Origin: CAYLPU01 sp964385635
Lineage (GTDB): Bacteria > Chloroflexota > Anaerolineae > B4-G1
DNA: 61,035 bases
NCBI GenBank assembly: GCA_964385635.1
Contig: CAYLPU010000019.1
Span: 1 to 61,035, forward strand
Direction of reading: 5' to 3'
Shown: positions 1-7,547 of the stretch, piece by piece
Layout of the letters: every line of letters begins with the position of its first letter
Numbering within the stretch: the stretch's first letter is position 1
Notes under the pieces: generated by a model
Told to the model about the DNA's origin: nothing
The model's database searches: none
The model's input: the letters and a program-made list of their open reading frames with translations, nothing else
Made by a program: the position numbers and the translations under genes

Positions 1-2376
1 GGCAAGAACAACCCCATCTACAACGCCCACTCCTACCACACCAAAGTGCCCCACAAGGCCATCATGCGCTACATCCTGCACTACACCGACCCCGGCGACA
101 TCATCTTCGATGGCTTCTGCGGCACGGGGATGACCGGCGTGGCCACCCAACTCTGCGGCGAACGCAAGGCCGTCGAGGACCTGGGCTACCGGGTGAATGA
201 CGACGGCGTAATCTACGACGGCGACGAGCCGATCTCCCACCTGGGAGCGCGTAAGGCTGTCCTGGTGGACCTCTCCCCCGCCGCCACCTTCATCGCCTAC
301 AACTACAACACCCCCGTGGACGTGGCCGCCTTCGAGCGCGAAGCCCAGCGCATCCTGCGCGAGGTGGAGGACGAGTGCGGTTGGATGTACGAGACCTGGC
401 ATCCCCACTGCGACCATCCACAGCGGATGAAGGTCAGGATTAGCTACACCGTGTGGAGCGAGGTCTTCTTCTGCCCACAATGTAGCGGCGAAATCACGTT
501 CCTCAATGAAGCCTTGAATCCAGAAACGAAGCGTGTGATGAGTGAGTTTCCCTGTCCACATTGCGGCGCTCGCGTGGGCAAACGCAGCCTGGAAAAGTAT
601 CGCATAACCGTGTACGATCCCGTCTTGGGGCAGACAGTCGAGACCCTGAAACGTCGGCCTATTCTGATTGAGTACAAAGTTGGACGCACCAAGCACACCA
701 AGCGGGTTGATAATTATGACCTTGAGTTGCTAGAACGCATTGAATCTATGCCAACACCGGCAGATTTTGTGAGACACGAGTTGCCCTACATGCACATGAC
801 ACACCAGCGCATGAGAATTGCAGACTACGGAGTGACTCATCTGCATCATTTCTTCTTGCCCCGCGCTCGCCATGCGCTGAATGCTCTCTGGTCAAGAGTT
901 ATGCAAGTCTCTGATCCACGATTGAGAACATTCCTGTTCTTCACCGTTGAGCAAGCAATCTGGGGAATGTCACTTCTTGCACGATATGTACCAACTCATT
1001 ACTCTCAAGTAAATCAGTATCTTACTGGCGTCTACTACATTTCCTCGCTCATCTCGGAAGTTTCACCCTGGTATATCCTAGACGGCAAGGTCAAGCGGTT
1101 GGTGCGTGCTTTCTCCGGTATGCGCCAGCGGTCCGAGTGCGCGGCGGTGGCCGCGCAGTCGGCGTCTGTTTCCCCTGCAATTGAGAACAGTGTAGATTAC
1201 ATCTTTACAGATCCGCCTTTTGGTGAGAATATCTACTACGCTGATTTGAACTACCTGGTCGAGTCGTGGCACGGCATCCGAACCAATAGCGAGCCAGAGG
1301 CGATCGTTGACAAGGCCAAACAAAAAAAACTGCGCGAGTACCAGGATTTGATGCGGCAGGCGTTTCGCAGTTTTCATCGCTGGTTGAAACCGGGTCGTTG
1401 GATGACGGTCGAGTTTCATAATAGCCATAACACTGTCTGGAACGCGATTCAAGAGGCGCTGCTATCTGCGGGATTTGTAGTTGCCGATGTCAGAACTTTG
1501 GATAAGCAGGCCAGTTCATACAGGCAGGTTACTGCTGCCAGCGCAGCGAAGCAAGACCTCGTTATCTCTGCCTACAAACCGCGCACTGGTTTCGAGCGCC
1601 GCTTCCTTGAGCAAGCCGGAACTACCGACGGAGCCTGGGACTTCGTACGCCAGCACCTGGCCCAATTGCCCATCGTGGTGAGGCAGGACCGCGCGCTGGA
1701 GGTCGTCGCCGAGCGCCAACCCTACCTGCTCTTCGACCGCATGGTCGCCTTCCACATCCAGCGCGGGGCCACCGTCCCCCTCTCCGCCGCCCAGTTCTAC
1801 GCCGGGCTGCGGCAACGCTTCGTCGAGCGGGACGGCATGTACTTCCTCCCCGACCAGGTGCCTGAATACGACCGCGCCCGCCTCCAGGCCGCCGAGGTCG
1901 CCCAACTCACCCTCTTCGTCAGCGACGAGAAGAGCACCATCCAGTGGCTGCGCCAACAATTGGACTCCGCCACCGGTGGCCATCCTCAGACCTACCAGGA
2001 AATCCAGCCCCAGTTCCTGCACCAACTGCACCAGGCCCGCCACGAGGTCTTGCCCGAACTGAGCGAGATGTTGGAGCAGAACTTCCTGCAAGACAAGGCC
2101 GGCCGCTGGTACGTGGCCGATCCCAGCAGGGCCAGCGATCTAGAGAAACTGCGCCGTAAGGCCCTCTTGCGCGAGTTCGCCGGGTACGCCGAGGGGCACG
2201 GCAAGTTGCGCAAGTTCCGCACCGAGGCCATACGCGCGGGCTTCGCCGACGGTTGGCATCGCCGCGACTACGGGACCATCGTCAAAGTGGCCCAGCGGTT
2301 GCCGGAGCGGGTGCTGCAGGAAGACCCGGATCTGCTGATGTACTACGATAATGCCACGTTAAGGGTAGAAGAGTGA
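1..2376 (+). CDS. BREX-like DNA methyltransferase with Zn-ribbon (PglX-type), 5' end cut by window
   Basis: The reading frame is open from base 1, so the true start lies upstream; 791 residues are visible. SAM-binding motif I (DGFCGTGMTG) is at residues about 37-46 and the catalytic motif IV TDPPF at about 403-407, the arrangement of amino-methyltransferases acting on adenine N6 or cytosine N4. Between them two CxxC pairs (CPQC near 158, CPHC near 185) form a probable zinc ribbon, as in the COG1743 methylases used as PglXI in type 3 BREX. The neighbouring pglZ supports a BREX role: host DNA modification that allows self/non-self discrimination. The rest of the protein matches nothing I recognise. 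Family assignment is inferred from motifs and context. Confidence 0.8.
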   Translation, partial: GKNNPIYNAHSYHTKVPHKAIMRYILHYTDPGDIIFDGFCGTGMTGVATQLCGERKAVEDLGYRVNDDGVIYDGDEPISHLGARKAVLVDLSPAATFIAYNYNTPVDVAAFEREAQRILREVEDECGWMYETWHPHCDHPQRMKVRISYTVWSEVFFCPQCSGEITFLNEALNPETKRVMSEFPCPHCGARVGKRSLEKYRITVYDPVLGQTVETLKRRPILIEYKVGRTKHTKRVDNYDLELLERIESMPTPADFVRHELPYMHMTHQRMRIADYGVTHLHHFFLPRARHALNALWSRVMQVSDPRLRTFLFFTVEQAIWGMSLLARYVPTHYSQVNQYLTGVYYISSLISEVSPWYILDGKVKRLVRAFSGMRQRSECAAVAAQSASVSPAIENSVDYIFTDPPFGENIYYADLNYLVESWHGIRTNSEPEAIVDKAKQKKLREYQDLMRQAFRSFHRWLKPGRWMTVEFHNSHNTVWNAIQEALLSAGFVVADVRTLDKQASSYRQVTAASAAKQDLVISAYKPRTGFERRFLEQAGTTDGAWDFVRQHLAQLPIVVRQDRALEVVAERQPYLLFDRMVAFHIQRGATVPLSAAQFYAGLRQRFVERDGMYFLPDQVPEYDRARLQAAEVAQLTLFVSDEKSTIQWLRQQLDSATGGHPQTYQEIQPQFLHQLHQARHEVLPELSEMLEQNFLQDKAGRWYVADPSRASDLEKLRRKALLREFAGYAEGHGKLRKFRTEAIRAGFADGWHRRDYGTIVKVAQRLPERVLQEDPDLLMYYDNATLRVEE

Positions 2377-2380
2377 GGAA

Positions 2381-2474
2381 TCAAACGTCAAACGTCATGC
2401 GTCATGCGTCATTCGTCACCTGACGTTTGACGTTTGACGCTCGACGTTTGACGTTTGACGTTTGACGCATGACA
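2381..2474. repeat. Heptad GACGTTT repeat array, left copy
   Basis: Degenerate 7-base units fill the gap after the methylase stop. The first part reads as inverted units (AAACGTC, ATGCGTC), the second as direct units (GACGTTT, GACGCTC, GACGCAT), so the array can fold on itself. A second array of the same units follows the next gene. Units are too short and unspaced for a CRISPR. Confidence 0.85.
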
Positions 2475-2490
2475 TAGAAGGAACAAAACC

Positions 2491-2991
2491 ATGACCTACG
2501 AGGAATGGGAAACGGCTGTGGACGAGGAAATCAAGCGGGATTCGCTTTGGAAAGTAACGGCCTATCGGCTGGCGCTGTTCACGAGCAATCTGGGATGGCA
2601 GGACACGGCCAAACTGGTGCAAAATCGGCGACTGTGGGGCCTTTCCGATCAGTTGTACCGGGCCTTGGGATCAGTCAGCGCGAACCTGGCAGAAGGCTAC
2701 TCACGCGGCACTGGCAAAGACAGGGCGCGTTTCTACGAGTACGCGCTCGGTTCTGCGCGCGAAAGCCGGGACTGGTACTTCAAAGCCCGCCATGTCCTGG
2801 GGGAGGAAGTGTACCATCATCGCCTCCGCCTACTCACCCGCATCATCCAACTGCTCCTAAAAATGATACCCCAACAACGGGGACGCATCCTCCGCGAATC
2901 CCCCGGACCCTATCAAATCGACTCAGCAGACGATCCCGGCCTCCAGGCTCTACTCCGTACCATCCCTTTACCCTCTGACGCTGACACATGA
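2491..2991 (+). CDS. Four-helix bundle protein (S23/IVP-like family)
   Basis: A 166-residue, mostly helical protein. The central part (ANLAEGYSRGTGKDRARFYEYALGSARESRDWY, roughly residues 63-97) matches the signature of the four-helix-bundle family first seen as ORFs in 23S rRNA intervening sequences. The molecular function of this family is not established; members often occur near repeats and variable loci. The start has an AAGGA site about 8 bases upstream. The gene lies between methylase and pglZ, where type 3 BREX normally has the helicase brxHII, and it is bracketed by heptad repeats. The last codons run into the right-hand array, so the C-terminus may be derived from repeat sequence. 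Confidence 0.8.
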   Translation: MTYEEWETAVDEEIKRDSLWKVTAYRLALFTSNLGWQDTAKLVQNRRLWGLSDQLYRALGSVSANLAEGYSRGTGKDRARFYEYALGSARESRDWYFKARHVLGEEVYHHRLRLLTRIIQLLLKMIPQQRGRILRESPGPYQIDSADDPGLQALLRTIPLPSDADT

Positions 2992-3056
2992 CGCATGACG
3001 AATGACGCCTGACGTTTGACGTTTGACGTTTGACGTTTGACGCTTGACGCTTGACA
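2976..3056. repeat. Heptad GACGTTT repeat array, right copy
   Basis: Tandem 7-base units (GACGCTG, ACATGAC variants, then four GACGTTT and two GACGCTT) overlap the end of the four-helix-bundle gene and stop just before pglZ. Together with the array at 2381-2474 they frame that gene as a cassette. Confidence 0.85.
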
Positions 3057-3066
3057 AACGAACCCT

Positions 3067-5064
3067 ATGCTTACCCGAATTCTCAATCATTTCCCATCCC
3101 ACACCCACGTCCTCACTCTGGTCAGCGACCCCGACGGGGTGCTGGCCGACGAGGACGTGCTGGCGGCGCTGGTCGAGCGCAGTTTCACCCTGGTGGATGA
3201 ACCCGACCCCGTCGCGCTGCGCCAGCGGGTGGAGGCCCTGCGTCCCTGGAGCATTGACCACCCCCTGATCATCGTCACCGCCGGTCCGCTGGACCGACTT
3301 CCCTACGACCTGTGGCAGCAAGGCCGTCACGTCACGCTGGCGCTGCACACCTTCTTCCCCGACCTGGCCTACCCAGTCGTGCGCACGCTCACACCGTCCC
3401 AACGGTGGCGGTTGAACCAATCGCCTTTGCCCACGCGCCGCCTTGGTCGGCGGGGCACAGTCGGGTTCCTGCTGCGCTACGTCTTCACCGCCGATCTCGA
3501 CACACTGCAGCAACCGGCTATGCTCATCGCCTGGCTGGACCAGTACCACCAGCGGGCCGATCCTATGCCCCCCGTGCTGGCCGACAGCCTGCTGGACCAT
3601 CTGCGAAAGGCCCCTGCCTACACCGGTTGGCCCCTGGATGAACTGCTGGCAAATCATGATACCTTCGCCACATTTGTGCGCGAGCAGTGGCGCGCCTACG
3701 TCCAACAGCAGACCGGGAAACTCCTGAAGGAAGAACCAGTGCACTACCTGCTCGACTTCGCTGCTGACCACACACTCCAGGACGCATTGCCCGGCCTGGT
3801 GCGCAGCGGCACGCTGGAACCCATCAGCGTGGATCAACCCGATCGCTTGCCCAACTGGACGCGCCCCGCCGTCCTGTCTCCGGATGAAGATCACCGTCCC
3901 CGTCGCGCCGCAGAATTGATGAATGTCATGGCTGAGTACCTGGACACGTCCCTTCGACCAGGCTCAGGGCAGGCTCTTCGACCAGGCTCAGGGCAGGCCC
4001 TGGAGAATGCGCGCTGGGAACAGTGGCAAGCAGTCGCCCGCGCCTGGGCCGAACTCACCACTTTGTGTTACGACCCCGACACACCGTTGGACCCAGCCCA
4101 GCAAGAGGCATATCAGAAACTGCAAAGCAAGGTAGACGCCACTTTTCTGGCCTGGCTGCGCCAGCGGTACGCCCCCCTGGGCAGCCAGCGCTTACCCGCA
4201 CCCCACCACGTTCACCACGTGCCGCACTACATTGCCTATCAGCACCGCCAGGGCCGGGCCGATCGTCTAGCGCTGCTCATCCTGGATGGAATGGCCCTGG
4301 CGGATTGGACTCTGATCGGCCCCACGTGGCGCGCTCGCCACCCGGACTGGCGCTTCGAGGAACACCTCTTGCTGGCGCAGATTCCTACCATCACCGCCGT
4401 GTCCCGCCAGGCGCTCGTCAGCGGCCTGCGCCCAGCCGACTTCACCGCCACTTTGGGTACCACCCGGGCAGAATCGAAGCACTGGGCCACCTTCTGGGCC
4501 AGGGAAAACCTGCCGGCGGAAGCCTGCCCTCACGCCCACCTGGCGTTGGACCGGAATGATCCGCCATCGGAGGTAGACAGCGCCTGTACCCGCGCCTTGT
4601 GCCTGATAGATAACAAGATTGATGACATGGTACACGATGCCACATTGGGAACGAAAGACTTTCAGGCATCGTTACACGTATGGCTGAGAGGGTATGGTAA
4701 GAAGGTGGAGGCAGTGATCGCTGACCTCCTGGCGCGAGGCTTCACCGTCTACCTGACAAGCGATCACGGTCACGTCGAAGCGCGCGGCTTGGGCCAGCCC
4801 TCCGAGGGGCTCACCGTGAACACCCGTGGCAAGCGAGCGCGTATCTACAGCGACTGGCGCGCCGCTGCAAACGTGCAACGGAACTTCTCCAGAACTACAC
4901 AATGGAACCAGGATGGTTTGCTTCCTGACGATGTCTGGGTGCTGATGCCCGAGGAGCGTGGGGCCTTCACCATCTTTAATGAGACCGTCGTCACCCACGG
5001 CGGCCCTACACTGGATGAGGTGGTAGTACCCCTGGTGACAATAACCCAGAGAGTGAGGCGATGA
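3067..5064 (+). CDS. pglZ: BREX PglZ alkaline-phosphatase-fold protein
   Basis: 665 residues. The C-terminal half carries the PglZ phosphatase fold: LLILDGMALADW near residue 402, a conserved SRQALVSG turn near 445, and the metal-site motif TSDHGHVEA near 564 followed by G.G.PSEG. These are hallmarks of BREX PglZ, most like the type 3 form. PglZ is required for BREX defence and modification; its substrate is unknown. The stop overlaps the next start (ATGA), so the two are translationally coupled. Residues about 296-311 are a duplicated RPGSGQAL produced by a 24-base tandem repeat. The Shine-Dalgarno is weak. Assignment to PglZ is firm; BREX subtype is an inference. Confidence 0.88.
   Translation: MLTRILNHFPSHTHVLTLVSDPDGVLADEDVLAALVERSFTLVDEPDPVALRQRVEALRPWSIDHPLIIVTAGPLDRLPYDLWQQGRHVTLALHTFFPDLAYPVVRTLTPSQRWRLNQSPLPTRRLGRRGTVGFLLRYVFTADLDTLQQPAMLIAWLDQYHQRADPMPPVLADSLLDHLRKAPAYTGWPLDELLANHDTFATFVREQWRAYVQQQTGKLLKEEPVHYLLDFAADHTLQDALPGLVRSGTLEPISVDQPDRLPNWTRPAVLSPDEDHRPRRAAELMNVMAEYLDTSLRPGSGQALRPGSGQALENARWEQWQAVARAWAELTTLCYDPDTPLDPAQQEAYQKLQSKVDATFLAWLRQRYAPLGSQRLPAPHHVHHVPHYIAYQHRQGRADRLALLILDGMALADWTLIGPTWRARHPDWRFEEHLLLAQIPTITAVSRQALVSGLRPADFTATLGTTRAESKHWATFWARENLPAEACPHAHLALDRNDPPSEVDSACTRALCLIDNKIDDMVHDATLGTKDFQASLHVWLRGYGKKVEAVIADLLARGFTVYLTSDHGHVEARGLGQPSEGLTVNTRGKRARIYSDWRAAANVQRNFSRTTQWNQDGLLPDDVWVLMPEERGAFTIFNETVVTHGGPTLDEVVVPLVTITQRVRR
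3952..3999 (+). repeat. 24-base tandem duplication inside pglZ
   Basis: Two consecutive copies of CTTCGACCAGGCTCAGGGCA plus GGCT or GGCC, kept in frame. The unit resembles the dispersed TTCGAC-AGGCTCAGGGCAGG elements common in environmental genomes. A diverged inverted copy lies at 33434-33458. Confidence 0.85.
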
Positions 5065-5924
5065 ATAAAGGGATTGGCTTCAACCGCAACATCTTCCTCC
5101 CCTGGCTCAACGCCGCCGCCGCCTTCTGCGCTGAGACCGACGACCCGGCCGAGATTCGGGCGCGTCTGGAGCCAGTGCTCAGCCAAGACATGAAGGGCGT
5201 TGATGCCCGGCGCAAGACGATAGACATCCTGATCAACATCTGGGTCAAGAGCCGTGATCTGGTCCCAGACCTGCGTGCAGAGGCAGTAAACTGGTTCCAA
5301 ACCACACCTGCTATTGATGATCGCCTGTGGCTGCATTACGGCCTGACGCTGGCGTACTACCCTTTTTTCCGTGAGTGCGTCGCAGCCATCGGCCAGTTCA
5401 GTCGCTATGAAGGAGTGATCACCAACAGGATGGTCAAGCAACGGCTGGCGTCCGAACGCGGTCACCTGGGTTCCCTCGATAGGGCGGTGGAGCGGGTTGT
5501 CGCCTCCCTGCGCAACTGGAGCATCTTGACCGCGTCGGATCAACGCTATGCCTATGCACCGCAGCGCCAATCCCTCTCTACCAGCAGCACCGATCTGGAA
5601 GCCTGGCTGCTGGCCTGTGCCCTACGCGCTCATCCCGCCGAGGAACTTCCCTTCATGGACCTCTTGCACCTGCCCGAACTCTTCCCCTTCCGCTTCACCC
5701 TGACGGTAGACCACCTGCGTGCGCATCCCCGGTTTGCCGTACAGCGCCAGGGTGCTGGCTGGGATGCGGTGCGGATTGTACAATCGAAGGACGCCTTGTC
5801 GCGTCCAGGCGCAGGTAGTGGCCCTGAAGCGGTCACAGCAGGTCGCAGTTATCACTACACGAAAGTGACACAAAGACATTCGTCAAACTCACACAAAGAA
5901 CGCCACTCAGGAGGAAAACAATGA
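5061..5924 (+). CDS. BrxA-like protein (DUF1819-like), BREX locus
   Basis: 287 residues, start overlapping the pglZ stop. The N-terminal two thirds are helical: GVDARRKTIDILINIWVKS near 55, then RLWLHYGLTLAYYPFFREC near 92 and a winged-helix-like segment ending ERVVASLRNWSIL near 150. This layout and the position after pglZ fit BrxA (DUF1819), the small DNA-binding BREX protein, but family members are usually nearer 200 residues. The last 50 residues (from about 238) are low-complexity and look like translated non-coding DNA, so an original stop or frame may have been lost. BrxA identity is tentative; it could be a BREX-associated protein of another family. Confidence 0.5.
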   Translation: MNKGIGFNRNIFLPWLNAAAAFCAETDDPAEIRARLEPVLSQDMKGVDARRKTIDILINIWVKSRDLVPDLRAEAVNWFQTTPAIDDRLWLHYGLTLAYYPFFRECVAAIGQFSRYEGVITNRMVKQRLASERGHLGSLDRAVERVVASLRNWSILTASDQRYAYAPQRQSLSTSSTDLEAWLLACALRAHPAEELPFMDLLHLPELFPFRFTLTVDHLRAHPRFAVQRQGAGWDAVRIVQSKDALSRPGAGSGPEAVTAGRSYHYTKVTQRHSSNSHKERHSGGKQ

Positions 5925-6034
5925 ACGACAACACAGACACACCCAGCACCGACGACATCCCCATAGACATCAACGACGTCATCGCCCGCCTGGCCGACCG
6001 ACAAGCCCACTTCTCCGACCACATAGACTGCTGA
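5921..6034 (+). CDS. 37-residue acidic small ORF coupled to the BREX operon
   Basis: The ATG overlaps the stop of the BrxA-like gene by four bases and is preceded by CAGGAGGAAAACA, one of the best Shine-Dalgarno sites in this region. The product begins MNDNTDTPSTDDIPIDIND, is acidic in its first half, and ends with DHIDC. I do not recognise it. It may be a genuine microprotein of the defence operon or the N-terminal stub of a larger truncated gene, since two stops follow directly (TGATAA). Confidence 0.45.
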   Translation: MNDNTDTPSTDDIPIDINDVIARLADRQAHFSDHIDC

Positions 6035-6042
6035 TAAAGGTG

Positions 6043-6082
6043 TTGCTTTTGTGGAGTTAATGGTGTATAATAAATACACCAT
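6043..6082 (+). promoter_or_regulatory. vapBC promoter with palindromic operator
   Basis: TTGCTT (6043-6048), 17-base spacer, TATAAT (6066-6071). A perfect 9-base inverted repeat with a 5-base centre (ATGGTGTAT / ATACACCAT, 6060-6068 and 6074-6082) covers the -10 box, so a bound repressor would block polymerase. Ribbon-helix-helix antitoxins normally autoregulate through such palindromes. Confidence 0.75.
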
Positions 6083-6107
6083 CAACGTGTATCGGGAGGT
6101 GGATACA

Positions 6108-6392
6108 GTGAGTGGAGAAACACGGCGCATCAATGTGATCTTTCCAGTCCAGTTACTGGAAGACCTGGACAATCTTGCCCCAACGCGCAAGCGAAGTCAG
6201 GTCATCGTGGCCGCCACTGACGAGTACGTACGCAGACTGAAACTTCTGAGAGCGATCAAGGAGACAGCCGGGGCCTGGGACGATGAAAATCACCCAGAAC
6301 TAGCCACGCCGGACGACATTGACCGCTGGCTGCGCCAGATCCGTTCCACCTGGCGGCGCGAGCCCCTCTGGCAGGAGGATATCCATGCCTGA
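6108..6392 (+). CDS. Ribbon-helix-helix antitoxin, VapB-type
   Basis: 94 residues from a GTG start with GGGAGGTGG at 6094-6102; the longer ATG-started version would begin upstream of the -10 box, so this start is preferred. The N-terminus TRRINVIFPVQLLEDLDNLA is a beta strand plus helix of a CopG/MetJ-type DNA-binding domain, followed by KRSQVIVAATDEYVRRL. The acidic, Trp-rich C-terminus (WDDENHPELATPDDIDRWL) is the kind of tail that wraps a PIN toxin. It overlaps the toxin gene by 8 bases. Expected role: neutralise VapC and repress the operon through the palindrome at 6060-6082. Confidence 0.85.
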   Translation: MSGETRRINVIFPVQLLEDLDNLAPTRKRSQVIVAATDEYVRRLKLLRAIKETAGAWDDENHPELATPDDIDRWLRQIRSTWRREPLWQEDIHA

Positions 6393-6786
6393 CTACCTTC
6401 TGGACTCATGCATGCTCATCCGCCACCTGCGACGTCATCAGCCAACCACAGACCTGATGACAGCGCTGGCATTGAAGGGCCAGTTGGGCATAGCGACCAT
6501 ATCCCGCACCGAAGTCATCGAGGGAATACGCGAGCACGAGCGGGAAAGGACGATGCGACTGCTGAATTCGCTAGTCTGCTATCCCCTGGATACGCTGATC
6601 GCTGATCTGGCCGGTGAGTACATTCGCTGCTATCGGGCAAAGGGCATCACCCTGGATAAACCAGACGCCATCATCGGGGCCACCGCCGTGCACCATGGCC
6701 TGGTCCTGGCCACCTACAATTCCAGGCACTTCCCAATGCCCCAGTTACAACTATACAAAGAGATGCCCGGGACAATGTGGAAGTAA
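6385..6786 (+). CDS. PIN-domain ribonuclease toxin, VapC-type
   Basis: 133 residues; the ATG at 6385 has AGGAGG at 6373-6378. PIN-fold acidic residues are visible: LLDSCML (Asp near 7), ISRTEVIEGI (Glu near 47), and LDKPDAIIGATA (Asp near 94), ending with LATYNSRHFP, a typical VapC close. The family cleaves RNA, usually tRNA or rRNA, in a metal-dependent way. Read after and overlapping the antitoxin, so this is a complete type II module. It borders the BREX-like genes, a common arrangement in defence islands. The gene is intact as far as can be seen. Confidence 0.87.
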   Translation: MPDYLLDSCMLIRHLRRHQPTTDLMTALALKGQLGIATISRTEVIEGIREHERERTMRLLNSLVCYPLDTLIADLAGEYIRCYRAKGITLDKPDAIIGATAVHHGLVLATYNSRHFPMPQLQLYKEMPGTMWK

Positions 6787-6810
6787 ACCAGCCGTCACGG
6801 GTCTTTCCCA

Positions 6811-7371
6811 TCAGTGGATTCGCCCGATCCGATCGAGCGGCCAGATAACGAAACCGACCCGCCCGCCGATCCAGTCTATCGGCACCGGGCCAAAAAAGCG
6901 GGAATCTCGGGACACCTCCCGGTTGTCGCCCAGCACAAAGAGGTGCCCCGCTGGCACGCGCGTCGGGGGATAATCCGGCCCGCCCTGGCAGGTCGCCCAC
7001 GGTTCCTCGAGCGGCTGGCCGTTGATAAAGACCTGCCCACTCTGCACCGCCACCATCTCCCCGGCCAAGGCCACCGCTCGCTTGACCAGCAACTCCTTTT
7101 CCCCTGGCAGATCGACGACCACCACATCCCCCCGGCGCGGGCCGTGGGCGAAGCAGTAGGTGACCTTTTCCACGATCACCGGCTGGTTGTAGGTCAGGTT
7201 GGGCTGCATACTGGACCCCTGCACCATCATTGCCTGGGCCACAAAGACATTGAAAAACAGAGAGACGAGAGCGGCCGGAAAAGCCACCTTCACGACTTTT
7301 TTCAAAACGCGCAACAGGAAACGGCGTGCAGCGTCGGTAATGGATTCCACCTCCTGGACACCTTTGTTCAT
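6811..7371 (-). CDS. lepB: Signal peptidase I
   Basis: 186 residues from the ATG at 7371, which has GAGGGGAGGTGAG just upstream; longer starts lack a site. One N-terminal membrane segment (residues about 28-48) anchors the protein, followed by the catalytic Ser in QGSSMQPNL (about 54) and the general-base Lys in VKRAVALAGE (about 97), then the GDNREVSRDSRFFGPV box. It cleaves signal peptides of exported proteins on the outer face of the cytoplasmic membrane, of which this window has several. It is convergent with vapC with only 24 bases between, leaving no room for an ordinary terminator. Confidence 0.95.
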   Translation of the reverse strand: MNKGVQEVESITDAARRFLLRVLKKVVKVAFPAALVSLFFNVFVAQAMMVQGSSMQPNLTYNQPVIVEKVTYCFAHGPRRGDVVVVDLPGEKELLVKRAVALAGEMVAVQSGQVFINGQPLEEPWATCQGGPDYPPTRVPAGHLFVLGDNREVSRDSRFFGPVPIDWIGGRVGFVIWPLDRIGRIH

Positions 7372-7472
7372 ACTCACCTCCCCTCGCAAACATGTTCTAT
7401 AATACACCACCGAGGTCTAAGGCGCGTCAAAAAAGGGCTAGGAATTGATGAGAATCCAATTAGTCGAGCCGG

Positions 7473-7501
7473 TTGACTCACTTCTGTGCTGATAGTACAA
7501 T
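7473..7501 (+). promoter_or_regulatory. rel promoter
   Basis: TTGACT (7473-7478), 17-base spacer, TACAAT (7496-7501), placing the transcript start near 7508 and a leader of about 40 bases before the Rel start codon. Confidence 0.65.
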
Positions 7502-7547
7502 TGTCCGTGTGCTATTTGTGTTGTGCCTGTTTTGGGAAGAGCCTGAG

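Noticed and set aside
2381..3056. CRISPR array
   Set aside because: Repeat units are only seven bases, directly adjacent, with no spacers of constant length and no cas genes.
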